Shown here piece by piece: positions 55,001 through 64,000 of a stretch of DNA of 64,000 nucleotides (position 1 is its first letter; every line of letters begins with the position of its first letter). Under the pieces are notes generated by a model. That model had not been told where the DNA came from, did no database searches, and saw nothing but the letters and a program-made list of their open reading frames with translations. Origin of the DNA: Sipunculus nudus (lineage: Eukaryota; Annelida; Sipuncula; Golfingiida; Sipunculidae); NCBI GenBank assembly GCA_026874595.1, contig CM049315.1, forward strand, positions 67,961,916 to 68,025,915, written 5' to 3'. The position numbers were made by a program, and so were the translations under genes.

Positions 55001-58000
55001 ATATGATGTGGTGACCATGGTCTAATATTGAAAGTGTCTGTTAGAAGACCATGAAGATAACCATATGATGTGGTGACCATGGTTTAACATTGATATTGTT
55101 TGTTAGAAGGCCATGAAGATAACCATATGATGTGGTGACCATGGCCTCAGGTTAATAGTATATGTTAGAAGACCATGAAGATAACCATATGATGTGGTGA
55201 CCATGGTCTAATATTGAAAGTGTCTGTTAGAAGACCATGAAGATAACCATATGATGTGGTGACCATGGTTTAACATTGATATTGTTTGTTAGAAGACCAT
55301 GAAGATAACCATATGATGTGGTGACCATGGCCTAAGGTTAATAGTATATGTTAGAAGACCATGAAGATAACCATATGATGTGATGACCAAGGTCTAACAT
55401 TTATAACGCTGTAAGAAGACCATGAATATAACCATGTGAAATGGTGATCATGGACTAACACTATTAGTGTCTGTTAGAAGACCAGAAAGATAACCATATG
55501 ATATGGTGACCATGGTCTTACATTAATAGTGTCTGTTAGAAGACCATGGAATAGACATTTGATGTGGTGACCATGATCAAACATTGACAATGTCTGTTAG
55601 AAAACCATGAAGATAACCATATGATGTGGTTACCATGGTCTAACGTTGATAGTGTCTGTTAGAAGATCACGAAGATAACCATATGATGTGATGACAATGG
55701 TCTAAGGATAACAGTGTATGTTAGAAGATCATGAAGATAACCGTGATCTAACATTGATAGTGTCCGTTAGAAGACCATGAAGATAACCATTTGATGTGGT
55801 GACCATGATCAGAACATTGACAATGTCTGTTAGAAGACTATGAAGATAACCATTTGATTTGGTGACCATAGTCTAACATTGATAATGTCTGTTAGGAGAC
55901 CATGAAGATAACCATATGATGTGGTGACCATGGGTCTAACAATTATAATGTCTGTTAGAAGACCATGAAGATAAACATTTGATGTGATGACCATAGTCTA
56001 ACATTGATAGTGACTGTTAATAGACCATGAAGATAACAATATGATGTGGTGTGCATGGTCTAACGTTGATAGTGTCTGTTAATAGACCATGAAGATAATC
56101 ATATGATGAGGTGACCATGGTCAAACATTGATAGAGTCTGTTATATGACGATGAAGATAACCATAATCTAACATTGATAGTGTCTGTTAGAAGACCATGA
56201 AGATAACCATATGATGTGGTGACCATGGTCTAATATTGAAAGTGACTGTTAATAGACCATGAAGATAACCATATGATGTGGTGACCATGGTCTGACATTG
56301 ATAGTGTCTGTTATAAGACCATGAAGATAAACATAATCTATCATGGATAGTGTCTGTTAGAAGACCATGAAGATAACCATATGATGTGGTGACCATGGTC
56401 TAATATTGAAAGTGTCTGTTAGAAGACCATGAAGATAACCATATGATGTGGTGACCATGGTTTAACATTGATATTGTTTGTTAGAAGACCATGAAGATAA
56501 CCATATGATGTGGTGACCATGGCCTAAGGTTAATAGTATATGTTAGAAGACCATGAAGATAACCATATGATGTGATGACCAAGGTCTAACATTTATAACG
56601 CTGTAAGAAGACTATGAAGATAAACATGTGATGTGGTGACCATGGTCTGACATTGATAGTGTCTGTTAATAGACCATGAAGATAACCATATGATGTGGTG
56701 ACCATGGTCTGACATTGATAGTGTCTGTTATAAGACCATGAAGATAAACATAATCTATCATGGATAGTGTCTGTTAGAAGACCATGAAGATAACCATGTG
56801 ATGTGGTGACCATGGTCTAATATTGAAAGTGTCTGTTAGAAGACCATGAAGAGAACCATATGATGTGGTGACCATGGTTTAACATTGATATTCTTTGTTA
56901 GAAGACCATGAAGATAACCATATGATGTGGTGACCATGGCCTAAGGTTAATAGTATATGTTAGAAGACCATGAAGATAACCATATGATGTGATGACCAAG
57001 GTCTAACATTTATAACGCTGTAAGAAGACTATGAAGATAAACATGTGATGTGGTTATCATGGACTAACATTATTGGTGTCTGTTAGAAGACCATGAAGAT
57101 AACCATATGATGTGGTGACAATAGTCTAACATTAATAGTGTCTGTTAGGAGACCATGGAGTAACCATTTGATGTGGTGACCATGGTCAAACATTGACAAT
57201 GTCTGTTAGAAAACCATGAAGATAACCATATGATGTGGTGACCATGGTCTAACATTGATAGTGTCTGTTAGAAGACCACGAAGATAACCATATGATGTGA
57301 TGACAATGGTCTAAGGATAACAGTGTATGTAAAGAAGATCATGAAGATAACCATGATCTAACATTGATAGTGTCTCTTAGAAGACCATGAAGATAACCAT
57401 ATGATGTGGTGACCATGGTCTAATATTGATACTGTCTGTTAGAAGACCAAGAAGATAACTATATGATATGGTGACCATGGTCTAACATTGATAGTGTCTG
57501 TTAGAAGACCACGAAGATGACCATATGATGTGGTGACCATGGTATTACATTGCAAGTGTCTGTTAGAAGACCATGAAGATAACCATATGATGTGGAGACC
57601 ATGGTCTAACGTTAACAATACCTGTTAGAAGACCATGAAGATAACCATATGATGTGGTGACTATGGTCTAATGCCAATAGTGTCTCTTAGAAGGCCGTGA
57701 AGATAACCATTTAATTTGGTGACCATAGTCCAACATTGATAATGTCTGTTAGGAGACCATGAAGATAACCATATGATGTGGTGACCATGGGTGTAACAAT
57801 TATAATGTCTGTTAGGAGACCATGGAGAAAAGATAAACATTTGATGTGCTGACCATAGTCTAACATTGATAGTGTCTGTCAATAGACCATGAAGATAACC
57901 ATATGATGTGGTGTGCATGGTCTAACGTTGATAGTGTGTGTTAATAGACCATGAAGATAATCATATGATGAGGTGACCATGGTCAAACATTGATAGTGTC

Positions 58001-61000
58001 TGTTATAGGACGATGAAGATAACCATAATCTAACATTGATAGTGTCTGTTAGAAGACCATGAAGATAACCATATGATGTGGTGACCATGGTCTAATATTG
58101 AAAGTGACTGTTAATAGACAGATAACCATATGATAGTGTCTGAACCATATGTTAGGAGACCATGGAATAACCATTTGATGTGGTGACCATGGTCAAACAT
58201 TGACAATGTCTGTTAGAAAAGCATGAAGATAACCATATGATGTGGTGACCATGGTCTAACGTTGATAGTGTCTGTTAGAAGACCACGAAGATAACCATAT
58301 GATGTGATGACAATGGTCTAAGGATAACAGTGTATGTAAAGAAGATCATGAAGATAACCATGATCTAACATTGATAGTGTCTCTTAGAAGACCATGAAGA
58401 TAACCATATGATGTGGTGACCATGGTTTAACATTGATATTGTTTGTTAGAAGACCATGAAGATAACCATATGATGTGGTGACCATGGCCTAAGGTTAATA
58501 GTATATGTTAGAAGACCATGAAGATAACCATATGATGTGATGACAATGGTCTAAGGATAACAGTGTATGTAAAGAAGATCATGAAGATAACCATGATCTA
58601 ACATTGATAGTGTCTCTTAAAAGGCCGTGAAGATAACCATTTAATTTGGTGACCATAGTCTAACATTGATAATGTCTGTTAGGAGACCATGAAGATAACC
58701 ATATGATGTGGTGACCATGGGTGTAACAATTATAATGTCTGTTAGGAGACCATGAAGAAAAGATAAACATTTGATGTGCTGACCATAGTCTAACATTGAT
58801 AATGTCTGTTGGTAGACCATGAAGATAACCATATGATGTGGTGACTATGGTCTAACATTGAAAATGTCTGTTAGAAGACCATGAAGATAACCATATGATG
58901 TGATGACCATGGTCTAACATTGATAGTGTCTGTGAATAGACCATGAAGATAACCATATGATGTGGTGACCATGGTCTGACATTGATAGTGTCTGTTATAA
59001 GACCATGAAGATAAACATAATCTAACATGGATAGTGTCTGTTAGAAGACCATGAAGATAACCATATGATGTGCTGACCATGGTCTAATATTGAAAGTGTC
59101 TGTTAGAAGACCATGAAGATAACCATATGATGTGGTGACCATGGTTTAACATTGATATTGTTTGTTAGAAGACCATGAAGATAACCATATGATGTGGTGA
59201 CCATGGCCTAAGGTTAATAGTATATGTTAGAAGACCATGAAGATAACCATATGATGTGATGACCAAGGTCTAACATTTATAACGCTGTAAGAAGACCATG
59301 AAAATAACCATGTGAAGTGGTGATCATGGACTAACACTATTAGTGTCTGTTAGAAGACCAGGAAGATAACCATATGATATGGTGACCATGGTCTTACATT
59401 AATAGTGTCTGTTAGAAGACCATGGAATAACCATTTGATGTGGTGACCATGATCAAACATTGACAATGTCTGTTAGAAAACCATGAAGATAACCATATGT
59501 TGTGGTTACCATGGTCTAACGTTGATAGTGTCTGTTAGAAGACCACAAAGATAACCATATGATGTGATGACAATGGTCTAAGGATAACAGTGTATGTAAG
59601 AAGATCATGAAGATAAACATGATCTAACATTGATAGTGTCTGTTAGAAGACTATGAAGATAACCATTTGATTTGGTGACCATAGTCTAACATTGATAATG
59701 TCTGTTAGGAGACCATGAAGATAACCATATGATGTGGTGACCATGGGTCTAACAATTATAATGTCTGTTAGAAGACCATGAAGATAAACATTTGATGTGA
59801 TGACCATAGTCTAACATTGATAGTGTCTGTCAATAGACCATGAAGATAACCATATGATGTGGTGTGCATGGTCTAACGTTGATAGTGTCTGTTAATAGAC
59901 CATGAAGATAATCATATGATGAGGTGACCATGGTCAAACATTGATAGTGTCTGTTATAGGACGATGAAGATAACCATAATCTAACATTGATAGTGTCTGT
60001 TAGAAGACCATGAAGATAACCATATGATGTGGTGACCATGGTCTAATATTGAAAGTGACTGTTAGAAGACCATGAAGATAACCATATGATGTGGTGACCA
60101 TGGTCTAACATTGATATTGTTTGTTAGAAGACCATGAAGATAACCATATGATGTGGTGAAAATGGTCTAAGGTTAATAGTATATGTTAAAAGACCATGAA
60201 GATAACCATATGATGTGATGACCAAGGTCTAACATTTATAACGCTGTAAGAAGACTATGAAGATAAACATGTGATGTGGTTATTATAGACTAACATTATT
60301 AGTGTCTGTTAGAAGACCATGAAGATAACCATATGATGTGGTGACAATAGTCTAACATTAATAGTGTGTCTAAGAAGACCATGAAGATAACCATATGATG
60401 TGGTGACCATGGTCTAATATTGATAGTGTCTGTAAGAAGACCATGAAGATAACTATATGATGTGGTGACCATGGTCTAACATTGACAGTGTCTGTAAGAA
60501 GACCACGAAGATGACCATATGATGTGGTGACCATGGTATTACATTGCATGTGTCTGTTAGAAGACCATGAAGATGACCATATGATGTGGTGACCATGGTA
60601 TTACATTGCAAGTGTCTGTTAGAAGACCATGAAGATAACTATATGATGTGGTGACCATGGTCTAACATTGATAGTGTCTGTTAGAAGACCATGAAGATAA
60701 ACATTTGATGTGCTGACCATAGTCTAAGATTGATAATGTCTGTTGGTAAACCATGAAGATAACCATATGATGTGGTGACTATGGTCTAACATTGAAAATG
60801 TCTGTTGGTAGACCATGAAGATAACCATATGATGTGGTGACTATGGTCTAACATTTATAAAGCTGTAAGAAGACTATGAAGATAAACATGTGATGTGGTG
60901 ACCATGGTCTGACATTGATAGTGTCTGTTAATAGACCATGAAGATAACCATATGATGTGGTGACCATGGTCTGACATTGATAGTGTCTGTTATAAGACCA

Positions 61001-64000
61001 TGAAGATAAACATAATTTACCATGGATAGTGTCTGTTAGAAGACCATGAAGATAACCATATGATGTGGTGACCATGGTCTAATATTGAAAGTGTCTGTTA
61101 GAAGACCATGAAGATAACCATATGATGTGGTGACCATGGTTTAACATTGATATTGTTTGTTAGAAGACCATGAAGATAACCATATGATGTGGTGACCATG
61201 GCCTAAGGTTAATAGTATATATTAGAAGACCATGAAGATAACCATATGATGTGATGACCAAGGTCTAACATTTATAACGCTGTAAGAAGACTATGAAGAT
61301 AAACTTGTGATGTGGTTATCATGGACTAACATTATTGGTGTCTGTTAGAAGACCATGAAGATAACCATATGATGTGGTGACAATAGTCTAACATTAATAG
61401 TGTGTCTAAGAAGACCATGAAGATAACCATATGATGTGGTGACCATGGTCTAACATTGATAGTGTCTGTAAGAAGACCATGAAGATGACCATATGATGTG
61501 GTGACCATGGTATTACATTGCATGTGTCTGTTAGAAGACCATGAAGATGACCATATGATGTGGTGACCATGGTATTACATTGCAAGTGTCTGTTAGAAGA
61601 CCATGAAGATAACCATATGATGTGGTGACCATGGTCTAACGTTAACAATACCTGTTAGAAGACCATGAAGATAACCATATGATGTGGTGACTATGGTCTA
61701 ATGCCAATAGTGTCTCTTAGAAGGCCATGAAGATAACCATTTAATTTGGTGACCATAGTCTAACATTGATAATGTTTGTTAGAAGACCATGAAGATAACC
61801 ATATGATGTGGTGACCATGGCCTAAGGTTAATAGTATATGTTAGAAGACCATGAAGATAACCATATGATGTGATGACCAAGGTCTAACATTTATAACGCT
61901 GTAAGAAGACTATGAAGATAAACTTGTGATGTGGTTATCATGGACTAACATTAACGGTGTCTGTTAGAAGACCATGAAGGTAACCATATGATGTGGTGAC
62001 AATAGTCTAACATTAATAGTGTCTGTTAGGAGACCATGGAATAACCATTTGATGTGGTGACCATGGTCAAACATTGACAATGTCTGTTAGAAAACCATGA
62101 AGATAACCATATGATGTGGTGACCATGGTCTAACGTTGATAGTGTCTCTTAGAAGACCATGAAGATAACCATATGATGTGGTGACCAAGGTCTAATATTG
62201 ATAGTGTCTGTTGGAAGACCATGAAGATAACTATATGATATGGTGACCATGGCCTAAGGTTAATAGTATATGTTAGAAGACCATGAAGATAACCATATGA
62301 TGTGGAGACCATGGTCTAATGCCAATAGTGTCTCTTAGAAGGCCGTGAAGATAACCATTTAATTTGGTGACCATAGTCTAACATTGATGATGTCTGTTAG
62401 GAGACCATGAAGATAACAATATGATGTGGTGACCATGGGTTTAACAATTATAATGTCTGTTAGGAGACCATGAAGATAAACATTTGATGTGCTGACCATA
62501 GTCTAACATTGATAATGTCTGTTGGTAGACCATGAAGAAAAGATAAACATTTGATGTGCTGACCATAGTCTAACATTGATAATGTCTGTTGGTAGACCAT
62601 GAAGATAACCATATGATGTGGTGACTATGGTCTAACATTGAAAATGTCTGTTAGAAGACCATGAAGATAACCATATGATGTGATGACCATGGTCTAACAT
62701 TGATAGTGTCTGTTAATAGACCATGAAGATAACCATATGATGTGGTGACCATGGTCTGACATTGATAGTGTCTGTTATAAGACTATGAAGATAAACATAA
62801 TCTAACATGGATAGTGTCTGTTAGAAGACCATGAAGATAACCATATGATGTGGTGACCATGGTCTAATATTGAAAGTGTCTGTTAGAAGACCATGAAGAT
62901 AACCATATGATGTGGTGACCATGGTTTAACATTGATATTGTTTGTTAGAAGACCATGAAGATAACCATATGATGTGGTGACCATGGCCTAAGGTTAATAG
63001 TATATGTTAGAAGACCATGAAGATAACCATATGATGTGATGACCAAGGTCTAACATTTATAACGCTGTAAGAAGACTATGAAGATAAACTTGTGATGTGG
63101 TTATCATGGACTAACATTATTGGTGTCTGTTAGAAGACCATGAAGATAACCATATGATGTGGTGACAATAGTCTAACATTAATAGTGTGTCTAAGAAGAC
63201 CATGAAGATAACCATATGATGTGGTGACCATGGTCTAACATTGATAGTGTCTGTAAGAAGACCACGAAGATGACCATATGATGTGGTGACCATGGTATTA
63301 CATTGCATGTGTCTGTTAGAAGACCATGAAGATGACCATATGATGTGGTGACCATGGTATTACATTGCAAGTGTCTGTTAGAAGACCATGAAGATAACCA
63401 TATGATGTGGTGACCATGGTCTAACGTTAACAATACCTGTTAGAAGACCATGAAGATAACCATATGATGTGGTGACTATGGTCTAATGCCAATAGTGTCT
63501 CTTAGAAGGCCATGAAGATAACCATTTAATTTGGTGACCATAGTCTAACATTGATAATGTTTGTTAGAAGACCATGAAGATAACCATATGATGTGGTGAC
63601 CATGGCCTAAGGTTAATAGTATATGTTAGAAGACCATGAAGATAACCATATGATGTGATGACCAAGGTCTAACATTTATAACGCTGTAAGAAGACTATGA
63701 AGATAAACTTGTGATGTGGTTATCATGGACTAACATTAACGGTGTCTGTTAGAAGACCATGAAGGTAACCATATGATGTGGTGACAATAGTCTAACATTA
63801 ATAGTGTCTGTTAGGAGACCATGGAATAACCATTTGATGTGGTGACCATGGTCAAACATTGACAATGTCTGTTAGAAAACCATGAAGATAACCATATGAT
63901 GTGGTGACCATGGTCTAACGTTGATAGTGTCTCTTAGAAGACCATGAAGATAACCATATGATGTGGTGACCAAGGTCTAATATTGATAGTGTCTGTTGGA
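52008..64000. repeat. 62-bp satellite array (about 12 kb, continues past the window)
   Basis: About 190 units; the consensus includes TAACATTGATAGTGTCTGTT, AGAAGACCATGAAGATAACC and ATATGATGTGGTGACCATGG, then TC, 62 bases in total. Each full unit contains the 10-bp palindrome GACCATGGTC, and the NdeI-type CATATG. Units differ at several per cent of positions and some are shortened. Recognisable variant units (for example with TTTATAACGCTGTAAGAAG) recur, showing that blocks of many units were copied. All open frames here are short because 62 is not a multiple of three, so none is called a gene. Confidence 0.97.

Noticed and set aside
52141..63433. Many minus-strand frames of the form MVTTSYGYLHGLL
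   Set aside because: They are the satellite unit read in changing frames; 62 bp is not a multiple of three, so each ends after a few units.
52008..64000. Regular repeats as a CRISPR array
   Set aside because: Units are contiguous 62-bp repeats with no unique spacers, and the DNA is eukaryotic.
1..64000. tRNA, rRNA or other standard RNA genes
   Set aside because: I looked for tRNA arm signatures and found none convincing.

Overview
This is metazoan nuclear DNA. It has spliced genes with GT-AG introns, polyadenylation signals, a Ty3/gypsy retrotransposon, and many rolling-circle-type elements with tandemly repeated cores. That repeat style, with cores carrying the palindrome GGTGGCGCCACC, fits a bivalve or other marine lophotrochozoan; the exact species cannot be read from the sequence. 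Layout: (1) 1-24.3 kb holds the 3' half of a plus-strand gene that I recognise as MCMDC2, a meiotic MCM-like protein. Six exons join in phase at 775-970, 3763-3895, 4382-4524, 4919-5028, 23252-23325 and 24016-24126. Its introns are loaded with repeats. The 18.2 kb fourth intron of the window contains a complete Ty3/gypsy element (5372-20582, 4-bp target duplication). The 3' LTR of that element is itself split by a Helentron-like element (13401-15356) and by a 4.5 kb terminal-inverted-repeat element carrying a decayed transposase fragment. (2) 25-34.9 kb is intergenic: a 2.0 kb inverted-repeat element, a 75-bp-arm near-perfect hairpin, and one Helentron-like element nested in another. (3) 34.9-37.6 kb is a two-exon gene for a 186-residue protein made essentially of the C-terminal domain of phytanoyl-CoA hydroxylase-interacting proteins; its intron is a 30-bp minisatellite interrupted by a mobile element. 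(4) 38-47.2 kb is a repeat-rich intergenic stretch including a hAT-type element with a perfect 8-bp target duplication. (5) 47.2-50.3 kb is a two-exon gene for an unrecognised 339-residue protein with a basic head, a 79-residue internal repeat and an acidic tail. A perfect RFX X-box between two perfect CREs lies just upstream. (6) 52.0-64.0 kb and beyond is a 12 kb satellite array with a 62-bp unit. The three genes show no operon-like relation. Links to reproduction (MCMDC2 meiotic role; RFX and CREB-family sites before the orphan gene) are suggestive only. No exotic new system stands out with certainty. The best candidates for something undescribed are the tandem array made from an exon's own 3' splice site and first codons in MCMDC2, the shared design of the Helentron-like elements, the long hairpin at 29.3-29.5 kb, and the orphan gene with its promoter.
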